Below, one piece after another: positions 11,595-22,880 of a DNA stretch of 64,000 nucleotides. The DNA is from Heliocybe sulcata (lineage: Eukaryota > Basidiomycota > Agaricomycetes > Gloeophyllales > Gloeophyllaceae), in assembly GCA_004369045.1 (NCBI GenBank), contig ML213508.1, forward strand, positions 1,107,395-1,171,394. The letters run 5' to 3'. The notes under the pieces were generated by a model that made no database searches, was not told the origin of the DNA, and saw only the letters and a program-made list of their open reading frames with translations. The translations under genes and the position numbers were made by a program. How positions within the stretch are numbered: position 1 is the stretch's first letter; the number at the start of each line of letters is the position of its first letter.

Positions 11595-12041
11595 ATGGCC
11601 TTCCTCAAGTTGTTCGTCCTCACTCTCGTAGCCAACTCTGCCTCCTCTCTCGTCATCCGTTCTCAAACCTGTGCTGTCTGCCCTTACAATGTCACTGCAA
11701 TAGATAAGAACATCTACTTCCTCATGGCAGCCAGCGGTGGCGCACCTGGCACGCCGGAGTTCTGCGGGTGTGCTTCCTGTTTCCCCATTATGCTCTTTGC
11801 TATCTGGCCTGAAGGGAAGCTCTGCCACAGGTACACCCAGAACACAACGTCTAGCAGTATGGATTTCTTCTGCCAGTACGGCGTAAGTTCCTATGACTTT
11901 TTTGACCAGATAGTCTGGTCTAATCGTTGGGTATGATAGAATGGCGGCGCCTTGACGACTTGCACTGACACTGACTTCGCCACCACATCGTGCCCTCCAA
12001 ATACGACTGTGCGGACCTGCACATACCCTCGCAGCGACTAA
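11595..12041 (+). CDS. Small secreted cysteine-rich protein (129 aa), effector-like
   Basis: Two exons (11595-11882 and 11940-12041) with a 57-nt GTAAGT...TAG intron give 129 residues. The first about 19 (MAFLKLFVLTLVANSASSL) form a signal peptide. The mature chain has ten cysteines, including CAVC, CGCASC and a C-terminal set in TTCTDTD, TTSCPP and VRTCTYP, and it carries Asn-X-Thr sites (NVT, NTT). An even cysteine number suggests five disulfides. I recognise no named family (it lacks the hydrophobin C...CC...C...CC pattern and the cerato-platanin motif). Small size, secretion signal, high cysteine content and a strong TATA box are typical of fungal effector-like or wall-associated proteins, but that role is inference. 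Confidence 0.8.
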
Positions 12042-12985
12042 GCCATGGGCAGCGGTGTGAATAGTTTATGGAGGCCAAAAGTGTCGAATATTTACTTATG
12101 TGGCGCTTTGGACAATTGTTCCTCCTCTTTTCTTCTCTGCATTGAAATAGATGAGGGTTGATGTTGGTAATTCACGGAGATGTAGATCGTAATACGCACT
12201 GTAGTTTAAAATGCGCAATGCACTTGTCTTTCTGTCATCTGACGTACGCAGTTGCAGAATGCCGTACCCTGCGATCGAGGTTCCCGGTCTGCCTCCTCAT
12301 GCGGATGATGACAGACGGTTTTGTCCATCCAAACTTATGCTCGCATGGAGTGATGTTCGTATATGAAGCGGCGTTATTTCAAAGCTGACGCGCTTGTCGC
12401 GAATAGTCATCTGGACCTTCGTATTAAGTAGCAGCCTTGCTCCTAGGCATACGATTAATGGAACCCGTATAGCCGGAAGCAGCTATCCGCAAGGAGCATG
12501 AGTGACGACAGAGGCGTGTATCAAGCTATGCAATTCAATAGTACATACGTTTCTCGTCCGCATCGCAGTACTGTGGCGGGGCAGCTCGGAGGAGGCGTGC
12601 TAGCAACGTGCCCGACATGAACCTTCTGAGATCAGATCGGGCAAGAAGCACTGCTTTGCGAATCTTGGCTGGCGACTACTGCAGTTCAAGCGATGCTCGT
12701 AAGTGATAAACATGCAAAGCCTACTATTGGAGTGAGCAGGAGATTGTCAGACTAGTTCTGTAGATATTACTCCTCACCAATCGTACCAGTGCACCGAACT
12801 CCACTTCGTCGCGTGCACTCGCCTGCGCCTGCGGCTGACCGTTTCCTGAAGGACGTCAGGCCCTATTGGGCCGAACACGAGTCCACTACATTCTGCTGAT
12901 CCGGCCATTCCGTAGCTTCTTCGCTATATAGGTTCGATCCTATTTGCATAATCAGTAGAGCTTCCTCGTCAGTTCTCCCTCGGCT
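12042..12985. other. Intergenic region, no gene seen
   Basis: About 940 bp. The first part should be the 3' UTR of the secreted protein and the last part the promoter of the Ser-rich membrane protein (a TATATA stretch sits at about 12925-12930). A tRNA-like GGTTCGATCC at 12931 lacks the rest of a tRNA fold. Confidence 0.4.
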
Positions 12986-14946
12986 ATGCTGTCCAAGCTC
13001 TCGCATATCATCACCTCCGTCCCCGCCAACGGCGACAGCTCCGAGCAAGAACTGCAACGGTCGCCCGCCAATACACGACGTGAGCAGGCCCGCGTCCGCC
13101 AACACTCCTTGGAGGAAAGCTACACAGCTTTACGTTCCGCCTCGGACGACGACAGCAGCATCATCTCTGCGCGTAGACCACCACTGACTCCGAGCCGCAC
13201 CGGTCCATCAAACGTATCATGGTTGAGTGTACCCACCGACCCGAAGCTCACACACTCCTCCAGTGCGCCTCTAATCGGACGGTCCGCGTCCGTTACCTCG
13301 CCAAAACAGCAAGCCCAACGACCTGCGATCACCAACTTGCAGGCGAGGAGCACGCACTCGCTGCGGTCGGACTACCGTCGCACTTCGCCCATTGCCACTA
13401 CGAGTCCCTTTGTGCAGCACCAGACACAGTTGTTATCACCCATCCGCGAGCAGCTCTCGCCTGAACGACGTCCTGTCGGTCTACCTCCCATTAGCCCACT
13501 ACGCGAAGTAGATGTGACGGACGATGTCGGCGGTAAGATTAACTCCCCTTTCCTCTCCTCAACGCCGGTTGACGCGCATACTCCGCAGCACGCAGCTCGC
13601 CCGCGGCATCCTACCACTCCTCTTCATTCTTCATCTCAAGGCCTTTGAAGCGAACCATCAGCCAGAGTTCTGCAAACACCTTCGCCTCCTCCGCACCTTC
13701 AATACAGCCAGTCGACCTCCGCCCACCCTTCTCTATTCCTCCGTACACAAGCAACCGCTCTGGCCCGCTCCCAACAATCGAGGGTAGTCTGAGAAAGGGC
13801 TCAACGGAGGATGGGGACGGCTCCTCGCTACGTACCGCGAGCTTTGTCACCGCGCCGACAGTATACACTTACGCCCCGTCAACGCCGTCATTGCTCTCCC
13901 AGGCGAACAAGGACCCGTATGTCCATGATGGTGACGAGGACGAGGACGAGGACAGTGACATCGGTGCTGTGAGACACAGCGGTGACATCCGCGCCAGCGT
14001 GATATCCGCCGACCGTGAACAGCGGTTGTACCACCTCCGTCTGGCTGTTCAGGCATCACAGATGCCCTCGCACTCCCCAGACCTCCTGCGACCATCGTCC
14101 CACGGCCACCATTACCACCGAGGCGACCTCGCGATCCAGCCACAACGTTCCTTCGAATCCTCCTTCGAACTCCTCCAGCCGCCATCCCCGGACCAGCGTA
14201 ACCACCGCGCCAGCCTCGCGATCCAGTCACAACGTCGCACACGCTCGTTCGATTCGTCCATCATGCGGTTACCGTTACCCTCGCCTGCACCATCAGGCAA
14301 CTCCGTCACGGAAGAAAGTTCCAATCGCACCTCCTCTTTCATAGACCGGCGGTGGATCAAAGGGCAATCGTTCAGCGTGGAGGACATCGAGAAGCTCAAG
14401 ACCCTCGTGCCAAATCCGAGAAAGCAGCGAGGAAGGAGAGCGGCTAAGCTGATGTTCTGGCTTGGCTTTGTGCTCGGCCCATGGTGCTGGCTCATTGGTG
14501 GATGGCTGCTGGATACGTACGGCGATGTGGAGTTGGGCGGTATACCTAAATCCGGCGATGTGGAGGCGCAGGTCAGCACTCTCGGCATGCCCTTAGACGA
14601 AGATAAAGGGAAGTCCAAGCAAGGTAACAAGGGGCACAAATACCTCCCTCTGTGGCTAAGCAAAGCCAAACCAAAATCCGCCGCACACAGCTTGGACACC
14701 CTCCGGATATATCCCATCTTCGCACCTTCGACTAAAATACTAGCTATCGAAAAGAGTCAGCCAAGGAGTCGGCAGAGGGGAATGCTCTACCTCCCTGCGT
14801 TCGTGAAACTCAGAAGCAAAGCCGGCCGAGTGAGTGCGGATGCAAACATCTGGGTGGATCGCTGTCGCGCCGCTGCCATCGTCAGCGGTATCCTCCTTAT
14901 TATTGTATTCCTGGCCGCGGTCGTCGTCGTCACTAGAACTCGTTAG
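12986..14946 (+). CDS. Ser-rich membrane protein with two C-terminal hydrophobic segments
   Basis: Exons 12986-13532 and 13589-14946, joined over a 56-nt intron, give 634 residues in frame. The first about 430 residues are Ser/Pro/Thr/Arg-rich with an acidic run (DGDEDEDEDSD) and look disordered. They are followed by the basic segment NPRKQRGRRAAK, then a first hydrophobic stretch (LMFWLGFVLGPWCWLIGGWLL), a basic loop, and a second at the very C-terminus (IVSGILLIIVFLAAVVVV, then TRTR). Two short imperfect repeats, HYHRGDLAIQPQRSFESSFE and NHRASLAIQSQRRTRSFDSS, lie side by side. No signal peptide is visible, so both termini are probably cytosolic. The architecture matches conserved fungal serine-rich membrane proteins of unknown function. 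I assign no role. Confidence 0.78.
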
Positions 14947-15345
14947 GCATTGACTTGTGGACTTTGCATATTGTTCTCTTCTCTTCTTTCTACTAGGCTT
15001 CCTTCTTCGTCTCCTTTCCACGAATTCCATCCTGCACTGGCCCGCACCTGGTAAAGACTAGAACGTCAGTGCTTCCGCTGTAGTCATACTCCACATCCTG
15101 GCGCAAATGAAGGTGGGTGATCAGGTGAAGGTGCGATCAAGTGAGGGATCAACCAAGAAAGGTATAGTATTATCCTTGATATGAGCGCGAGTGATACAAC
15201 TGGAGAGCAATGACGACAAAACTAGTGAGTATTAGTGATAGATAGAACTGCCAACAATGAGAAATAAAACCAAACACCAGTTAGCCCAAGAAAACTATGT
15301 GAGAACAGATGTTCAGTGTCCGCTGGAATGGATTACAGTGGATGA
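14947..15345. other. Convergent 3' intergenic region
   Basis: This gap lies between the stop codons of two convergent genes. There is no frame or repeat of note; both 3' UTRs probably share it. Confidence 0.45.
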
Positions 15346-16110
15346 TCATTGACTTCGGGCTTCGTTTGGTATTTCCGCGGGGGACTCGTCAGGAACATCC
15401 GCGGTAGTAGTCTCCTTCTTTTCGGTTGCTTGCGTGACAGGCAGCAGTTCGTCAGCCTGCGCTTCCGAGCCGGTAGTGGTTCCTGGGACGCTGGACTCCT
15501 CGGAGACAGCAGGAGCTGCGTCAACCTCAGGCTCAGCCTCCGCAGGCTTGGACTCGTCAGAAACGGAAGGTTCAATGCTGTCCACGGACGTCAGGTCCGC
15601 TGGAACGGGTATCTCTTCAGGTTCTTCAACCAACTCCTTCTCTTCTTCCGCCTTCTCACTCCCCTCCTCCTTGTCTTCCGGCAAAGGTACTGCTGCAGCC
15701 TTTTCCAACTCGCCCTCCACAAGCGAGTCCTCCTCGTCCTCCAGCTCAACGTCCTTGACACCCTTCCTAATCTCCTTCACATCCTGCGTCTCCTTCGCAG
15801 GCGCCGGCGAACCGTCGCGTTCCTCGTCCGCGACAAGTCCGCCTTTCGACCGCTTTGTAGACGAGGGGTACGGCTCGTCATCGCGCTCAGAGTCGCTCAG
15901 CCTCCGTTTCCGACCGATCTGCGGCGCATTAGACGTAGCTGCGCATTCACATCAGCCACCGTATTTGTCGAGACGCGTCAAGAGGAATGAATGATCAACA
16001 GACGCGTCTTGGCGAGTATAATGAAAGAAGCACTCACCATCGTCACTCCAAGGGCGATCTGGGCGGAGGAAGAAAGAGCCTGAAATTCGTCGGACAAGAT
16101 TCTGAAACAT
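15346..16110 (-). CDS. Acidic Glu/Pro-rich nuclear-type protein (221 aa)
   Basis: Exon 1 (16038-16110) and exon 2 (15346-15938) join over a 99-nt GTGAGT...CAG intron to 221 residues. The start MFQNLVRRISGSFFLRPDRP is followed by GRKRRLSDSERDDEPYPS and STKRSK, a basic two-part cluster that resembles a nuclear localisation signal. From about residue 85 the protein is strongly acidic (runs of E with A, P, S, V) and probably disordered. No catalytic domain is visible. Such charged, low-complexity chains occur in chromatin or transcription cofactors, but that is only a compositional analogy. An upstream in-frame extension has only a TTG, so ATG 16110 is preferred. Confidence 0.7.
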
Positions 16111-17040
16111 GCTTTCTAGGCAAATGGGAATGGCTCGGCCAGGAGGCAAGCAAGCGAGTACAACGTGTTCGATATCGTTTGTTTGGCCCTGCTTGACAGT
16201 GTGAGTCGAGCCACCGAATTATGGTCGAGTACTAGTTCGAATTCCTATGCACCTCGCACTACTTGTCCTTCACGGGATAGGACAAAGATGAGTCTTCGTT
16301 TTATAGAGAGTGAGTACCACATTGTGTGTTCCTACCATGATGCGCGTTACCCTTGCCTAGGATAACTGTTATTGTAAACCACTCACGATCGAAGTGGAAC
16401 GCCATCGACGACGCCTAGTTGCTAGATATCGACCGAAGCAATATTATTGCCGTCAAGTAAAGCTATTTGGATGCACTTCCATCTGGCATCTTCTCCTGCA
16501 ACTACTGCCTCAGCTCTGAGATCTGAGATCTGACCATATAGATTGCTGCTTAAACTTGATCACTGTGTGCGCCTCATATTGCTTCGCGTACGGAATGTGG
16601 GTCCACACGTTCACAGCATTTACAGCATATATCTGCAGTAAAGATCTACCAGTAACTGTGCATCTCCCTTAGGATTGATCCGGAGAGTATAAAGTCAGAT
16701 GATTCCATAGGAAGGAACAGGCAGGCTGAAGCTGAAGAAAGCACAAGCATTAGAGACGCGTTGGACATTGGGGCATAGCTTACGCCCAGGCCGAGCGGCT
16801 GATAACCTGACTAACATCAATAGTCAGTCAAGCTTGCGTTGCCCAGATCCAGGACTCGAGAATCCTGGAACCAGCCAGTATGCTCGTACTGTTCAGCAGG
16901 GTCGAGCATAGCGGAAGTTCCACGCCGACAGACTTCTATGGAATTGCAGTGATTTGAATGGTTTTGAGGTACATGTGGCACAAGACGACGCTAGTATACA
17001 GACATAACACGGCAAACTTGTGGGCATGAGTGGAAAGCCT
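16111..17040. other. Intergenic region between RBX1 and the acidic protein gene
   Basis: Both flanking genes are on the minus strand, so this 930-bp gap holds the RBX1 3' UTR on the right and the promoter of the acidic protein gene on the left. No frame with domain character and no repeats were seen. Confidence 0.4.
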
Positions 17041-17724
<684 letters not shown>

Positions 17725-17912
17725 CGTATGATCTTAGCAACCCAGCAGCGACGAGGATGAGGGTTGTGGGCAAGAAGGAGCGAGGTCGTCGAGGGCCGCG
17801 CGGGCCTGAGATATATTGGGGTCACAGATGTCACAGAATACAAACTCTGCTTCTCACCACCACTGGGGCGGTCGTCCTCAGCTTTGAGCACTCTCCTTGG
17901 TACTGGGCCGAT
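17725..17912. promoter_or_regulatory. Bidirectional promoter RBX1 / TBCC
   Basis: Only 188 bp separate the ATGs of two divergent housekeeping genes, so both promoters and 5' UTRs must fit in it. No TATA box is evident, as expected for constitutively expressed genes. Confidence 0.55.
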
Positions 17913-19054
17913 ATGTCTGTGAACAACCGGGAGCTCATAGATAGATTCTACAACTACTTCCAGGACGCCCGATCTGGTCTGCAATCCGCCATTTTCACCT
18001 CGAATACGCCCTGAACGGTGCCGATTGCAACAGAACTTTGCTCGCGCATCGAAGCAGCGAAGTCGTCGCCGACTAATGAACAAGTGCAGGGCATCGCACA
18101 GGAGCTGGGGAAAGTGAGGAAGGAGTTGACGGATGCTACTGCGTACTTGCCATCTTACGATCAGAGGCAATGTGAATCGGTACGGCCTCCGTTGTGTCTA
18201 TATCTGGGGTCTTCGACGGGTCGTTCGACAGCAACTCAAGTCTATTGAGGAGGAGCTGGAAGAGCTACGAGCTGCCTCTGCTCCGAAGGCCAAGTTCTCT
18301 TTCAAACGGAAAGCGGCCAAGGCCTCTGCACCTTCGACTATCGGAACTGCTCCTACGCTAGCGCCGTCTACTACTTCCCTAAAACCAACTTCGGCTATTG
18401 CCCCGGAGGGACTGTCCATATCCTCCAAATCGAATGCTTACGTGACGACAGTGGACCTGGGAGACGTGCAGACAACTGAATTGGCTATCTCGGACCTGGA
18501 TCACTGCGTCGTAAACCTCATTGGTTCAGACGAGCGATCGTTCTCTACAATCCACGTCCGCAATGTGTCAAATTCTATATTATTGCTGGGGAACGTGAAC
18601 GGTAGCGTGCTATTGCACGATTTGCGGTGCTGCGTGCTGGTCCTCAAGTGTCATCAGGTAAAAAGCTACGGGGGATATACACGTGGTTTCGACTCATTCG
18701 GTTTTCAGTTCCGGATGCACACCTCGAGCAACATAGACGTCTATCTCGCGATCCCATCGAATCCGATTATCGAACACTGCTCTGGGATCCGCTTCTCCTC
18801 GTACCCTCCGTCCTTACGCCCAGCAGAGTCTCCCGAAGCTGCTGTACGTCCATGTCTGATCTTCCTGCCCTTATTCTGTTCTCATGCTATTTCAGGAGAG
18901 CAAGCACCTATCTGTGCAGGACTTTTCTCATATTAAGCCGACACCATCGCCGAATTGGTCCGAGCTGCCGTCTGACCAGGTGATTAGAGAGTGGCCTGTG
19001 CAGGCCCTGTCACCCACGTCATTGGAGCAACTATTGCCTCTTGGACAGTCGTGA
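17913..19054 (+). CDS. Tubulin-folding cofactor C (TBCC)
   Basis: Five exons (17913-17976, 18034-18179, 18232-18657, 18709-18843, 18896-19054) sum to 309 codons plus stop. The N-terminal helical part (MSVNNRELIDRFYNYFQDAR, then SELCSRIEAAKSS and QLKSIEEELEELRAAS) is a spectrin-like tubulin-binding bundle. The C-CAP/TBCC beta-helix follows, with SISSKSNAYVTTVDLG, ISDLDHCVVNL, FSTIHVRNVSNSILLLGNV, HDLRCCVLVLKCHQ and FRMHTSSNIDVYL. It ends NWSELPSDQV. Family knowledge: TBCC stimulates tubulin GTPase in the TBCC/D/E complex and releases folded alpha/beta-tubulin. The conserved catalytic Arg would be in QFRMHTS. The first intron has a weak GTCTGC donor, but only that splice restores the family sequence. 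Confidence 0.92.
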
Positions 19055-19398
19055 GCAGACTGCTGAGTTGAGGGGGTTTCTTGGTTCTTTGTTAAGGAGA
19101 GGAACTGCGTCCAGATATTCCTTGTCTCTCGAATATTGTTATGAGAAGCCATCACTATTGTCAGAAATAGTACTTGCACTTTCTTCAGTCAATAATAACC
19201 AGCTCGTAGCCTTGGGCTTCCCGGAGGCTGTGCCACGGTCCACCTGATCATGAACTTACACCCAATCTGACCGACACCACCTGTCATTCACGGCTTTGCT
19301 CTGCATACTACTAATACGCCTGCTACGTACCGGAATGCGCTCATAAACCGACTGAAGCGCCCCTCAACGTTCAACACACATCCGCAGTCCTCAGCGAA
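19055..19398. other. Short intergenic region
   Basis: This gap runs from the TBCC stop to the next small gene on the same strand. It presumably carries the TBCC 3' UTR and the promoter of the cysteine-rich protein. Nothing else is visible. Confidence 0.4.
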
Positions 19399-19805
19399 AT
19401 GACGGACGCGTACTTAGGAGAAGGATGCATGACTGCATTACTAGGCGCATGTTGTACGTTGGTCCTTTACCTTAACGCCATGGCATCTCCTGCTGATAAC
19501 TGCGTCCCCAACTTAAGGTCTCGCATTCACTGGCTGCTGCCAAGCATGGTGTGATACAAGTGCGTACTAACGGCCTTCAATGATTTCTGCTTCGAACGTT
19601 GTTGTACAACGTAGAGCGATTTGGTGCGAATGGATGTGGTGGGTCTAGAGGATGTTGCGGGGCGTGCTGTAACAAGTCGTTCGATGAGGACGGGTTTGAG
19701 GCAGCGCAGAGGAAGGAGGCAGAAAGGAGGGCGCGGGTAGAGGAGCAGCCGGCGCCGGTCAAGGACATGGCCCCGCCGCAGGTTAGGAATAAGGAGCATA
19801 GCTGA
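19399..19805 (+). CDS. 95-aa intracellular-type cysteine-rich protein with CC pairs
   Basis: Three small exons (19399-19453, 19518-19559, 19615-19805) join in frame to 95 residues. The start is MTDAYLGEGCMTALLGACC, then LAFTGCCQAWCDTKRFG and GCGGSRGCCGACCNKSFD. In all there are 11 cysteines in the first 51 residues, four of the sites as adjacent pairs. The rest is a charged Glu/Arg/Pro tail (AAQRKEAERRARVEEQ). There is no signal peptide. Clustered CC pairs in small fungal proteins often mean palmitoylation at membranes, as in CYSTM or PLAC8-like proteins, or metal binding; either is inference. The 42-nt middle exon is supported by phase, by a CTGATAAC and a TACTAAC branch point in the two introns, and by the even spread of cysteines. 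I know no name for it. Confidence 0.7.
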
Positions 19806-20150
19806 TATGGAGTCAGGATCCAGATTGTAAGTGATAGAAGATCGGTTGACGGATATAGTTGACTAATGTTCCAGTTCTACAGGACGCAGACTCGCTACCT
19901 GGCTGCCGAGTTGAGCCATGCAATTGTATATACACGTCCGCACGCTCACGTGTAGGGAAGATACACTCATTTGTTCTTGTGATTATTGTTTGACTAGCCA
20001 ACAACTGTCATGATAATTTTGTGCACTGCCCAGACAGCAGCTCGGGCATGCCGGAGCGCCGACTGCAGTACGGCCATCTGGGAACTAACTGGGGACATCG
20101 GAGAGCACGCCTCTAAAGGCACAAGCACACTCGAATGGAGGTGAGCAGAG
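19806..20150. other. Intergenic region, no gene seen
   Basis: About 345 bp between two plus-strand genes, with no frame of note. It should hold a 3' UTR and the promoter of the hydrolase fragment. Confidence 0.4.
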
Positions 20151-20690
20151 ATGGTCGTCTCTACTGGGACCATCGACTTCTGCGTAGGCGGCGAGACCTT
20201 TCATACCTGGTACGCACTTCATGGAGAGCTAAGCCCCTCCGCACGGCCCCTCATCGTTCTTCATGGCGGTCCAGGCATGTCCCACGACTACCTAGCGCCC
20301 CACTCCGATCTTCACATCGCGAATGACATCCCTGTCATCTTCTACGACCAGATCGGCATCGGAAAGTCGACGCATCTGCGCGACAGAGGCGCAAAATTTT
20401 GGACATACGACCTGTTCATGGATGAACTGCAGAATCTGCTCGACTATTTCGGTATTTCCGATAACTATGATCTCCTTGGTCATTCTTGGGGAGCGATGCT
20501 TGCCGCGATGTTCGGAGCGGCTCGCCAACCCACTGGACTCCAGCATATTGTGTTAGTGGGAACACCGGCGTCCATGCAGCTGTGGGAAGAGGAGACCAAT
20601 AAGTTGGCCCAGGGTTTAACGTTTACCGCGGGATCTGCGTGTAAAGACGGGCCCTCAGCCGACTACGCGGTAACTAGTATTTACCTGTAA
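20151..20690 (+). pseudogene. Truncated alpha/beta hydrolase (proline iminopeptidase-like, S33)
   Basis: The frame opens with an intact N-terminal half of an S33 hydrolase: strand and oxyanion loop LIVLHGGPGMSHDYLAPHSD, YDQIGIGKSTHLRD, and the nucleophile elbow LLGHSWGAMLAAMFG (G-H-S-W-G). Up to VGTPASMQLWEEETNKLAQG it follows proline iminopeptidase / amino-acid amidase relatives. After about residue 165 the similarity ends and a stop follows. The family is normally about 300 residues and supplies its Asp and His from the missing half, so this protein should be inactive. A Ty1/Copia relic begins within 150 bp downstream, and the missing half does not reappear on its far side. Insertion or a linked rearrangement cut the gene (inference). 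It could still be transcribed. Confidence 0.75.
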
Positions 20691-21405
20691 AGATAGGCTA
20701 CAGAATAAGCTATAAGTAGCTGCTAAAGTATACTAGTAAACGAGAAGGACTTACCCCGCAGCCTAGTAGGTGGTAACCTGACTAAAACGTCGACGTGGCT
20801 CTCTGACCAATCAAAATTTTCCATCGACAGCACTTACTCGAAATGCTTCCGTGTACACCTCCGGCTCGACACGTCTGTCTCGAAACCCCCACCTAGGTGT
20901 CGAGACCCGATACCCCCTACATTCTTCTTCAGATCTGGTCCAGTCAGTGGTTCTGTGAAAATATCCGCTGGGTCATCCTTCCCCGGGATGTGCTCAATCG
21001 CCAACTCCTTGCTTTTGACAGCATCGCGTAGCCAGTGATATTGTACCCGTAGATTTCGAACTCGATTAAAATTCGCCATGCTTTCACCGCCAGAGCTGTC
21101 CGAGTATATGAGCATCGGTAAGATCGGCGGGTGCATTAAGCCCGTCAAGAACTACGCCGTGGGTGTATAGAGTCACCAGTCACCGTGTGCTGAATGGTGA
21201 AGTGTCGCCATTGAGCTGCCATAGAGCCACACATCGCCATAGAGTTGCTGCTCCCACGAAGAGCGCGGAATCACTCCGAATTTCTGAGCCCGGCACCTGA
21301 TAGCACCTATCGTCCTCCCCCGAGCTTAAATTCGAACTGTCCTCAGTTCGCACTCCAGCATCTCCTCGCTACCGTTCCTCACCGTCGCCTCGAGTCGCTC
21401 TCGCC
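20691..21405. other. Gap holding the Copia relic and the promoter of the Zn-cluster gene
   Basis: Besides the Copia relic, the left 140 bp are AT-rich and unlike the flanks, and the right 250 bp should carry the promoter of the gene starting at 21406. No other feature was seen. Confidence 0.4.
20834..21150 (-). mobile_element. Ty1/Copia retrotransposon relic (RNase H end of pol)
   Basis: The minus strand encodes the typical end of a Copia pol: LIYSDSSGG, then LRVQYHWLRDAVKSKELAIE and HIPGKDDPADIFTEPL. In this family the RNase H domain is followed by the 3' LTR, so the neighbouring 20700-20833, which is AT-rich, may include LTR remains; I could not define LTR ends or a target-site duplication. 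Only a small part of one element is present, and it is broken. The coding part still reads well, so it is probably not very old. Confidence 0.85.
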
Positions 21406-22880
21406 ATGCCTGCCACTCGTATCCCTCTCGCCACCGCCCTCCGCGCTGACATCCGTGAGTTGGCCAACGCCGTCGAGGCCGAAACATTGTCAGAGAGCGG
21501 TGCTCTGCACGCTCTATCGCGACTCTTGGTACGTCGGTCTTTCTGCAGAGGAAATGACGCTGATTTTATCGATAGCCGCCTGATGTAAGCGTGAGCGTCC
21601 GAGCGTCGCTGGAGTGGGAGTTCGTGGCATCCAGCCGTGAGTTCCTCCGGGCGACCGCTGTGGACGTTCTGCGAGACCAGATGGCAGACTTGCCGTGGGC
21701 GCTGGTTAAGGAAGTGCCGCCACCATCGGATGCCGAGCCCGACGACTCCGTCGTCGTGATTCATCGCACGTCGATCAACAAGGCCGCTGGTGCCTACAAG
21801 GAGAAGCAAGCGACAGGGAAGAGTCGCAAGGAAAAGACAATACCGGCTGAGCATGTACTGTCGCGCTCGCAGAGAGGCGAGAAGCTGCGAGGAGAGCCCA
21901 ACTCTCCTCCGGTGAGCGATCCTTTGTTCGGCTGATACGTCCGCACGCTAACCTTCTACTCCTAGTGCGAGCGATGTATGGACCGGGGCCTTCGCTGCCA
22001 CGCTCGGGTGGGGGCGCTCCCTGCCACGGTCTGCTACGAGTGCAAGACTGCGCGTAAGGGCTGCTCGCGTTCCGCGGGCATTGTGTCCAAGAAGGAGCGA
22101 CTCGCCGTGGCAGAGGCGCGCCGTGAGGGGCAGCCGATCTCGGCTGACAAGCGCGCTTCCGCTGAGCGTGATGAAGCCGGTAAGTGGTGTGGTCGCTATA
22201 TTTGTTTGTGCCGTGATGACGCCACCCTAGAAGAAAACAGCCCGACGCCGCTGTTACATGTGGCTATGCCTCGACCTGAGGTTGGCCGACTCGGACAGCA
22301 GCGCGTAGCAGACGCCGAGGACGACAGACGGCGCCTGAAGGGCAACTCGTTGAAGAACGCGCCGGGGCCTTCGCATGCTGCTGACCTGAAGACGAGGGCG
22401 ACCACTAGGAAGAATGCCGCTGCCTCTGACGGAAAGAGCGCTGGTGATAAGCGACCGGCGGAGGAGACTGATCAAGGGCGCACTCCTAAGTCTGCGTGGG
22501 TGGGAGTCCCAGGTACGTTCGATTGTGTAGTCGCTGTCGGTAGAGATGCTGATTGTGCTTCAGCTATAGACAGTCAAGTGTTTGACGCCACTGGGCGTGC
22601 GCGCGCTATTGGCACCATCGCGCCACTGCCGCCCACGATGCCGTCCTTGCCGACCTCTACCGACACCAAGTCAACGCTCGGCCGCGTCGTCGACGTCGAG
22701 CATCGCCAAGCCCATCAGGAGGCCCGGGTCAAGGTCGTGGAGCACAACAGCCGCAAGACCGAGGAGTGGATGGGTGCACAGCAGGAGAACGCCACCCTGC
22801 GTCGCGCCATACAAGAATATAGGGCGTCCATGCGTGATATGATAGCTGAACTGGAGCGCACCGTGAACCACACCTGGTGA
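21406..22880 (+). CDS. Protein with internal Zn2Cys6-like cluster and C-terminal coiled coil (423 aa)
   Basis: Five exons (21406-21528, 21576-21911, 21966-22179, 22231-22512, 22564-22880) sum to 423 codons plus stop. The N-terminal region has no known domain (MPATRIPLATALRADIRELA). At about residue 154, right at an exon start, comes CERCMDRGLRC, 11 residues, then CYECKTARKGC. This is C-x2-C-x6-C-x11-C-x2-C-x6-C, the spacing of the fungal binuclear zinc cluster that binds DNA. A basic Ala/Arg/Lys-rich linker follows, and the last about 75 residues (VEHRQAHQEARVKVVEHNSR to IAELERTV) form a likely coiled coil. Classical Zn2Cys6 factors carry the cluster near the N-terminus and a long activation region; here it is internal and the protein is short. 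Agaricomycetes have many such orphan proteins. DNA binding is plausible but unproven. Confidence 0.8.

Noticed and set aside
12895-12960. GGTTCGATCC, matching a tRNA B-box
   Set aside because: No A-box at the right distance, no acceptor stem and no cloverleaf. It sits in the promoter of the gene at 12986.
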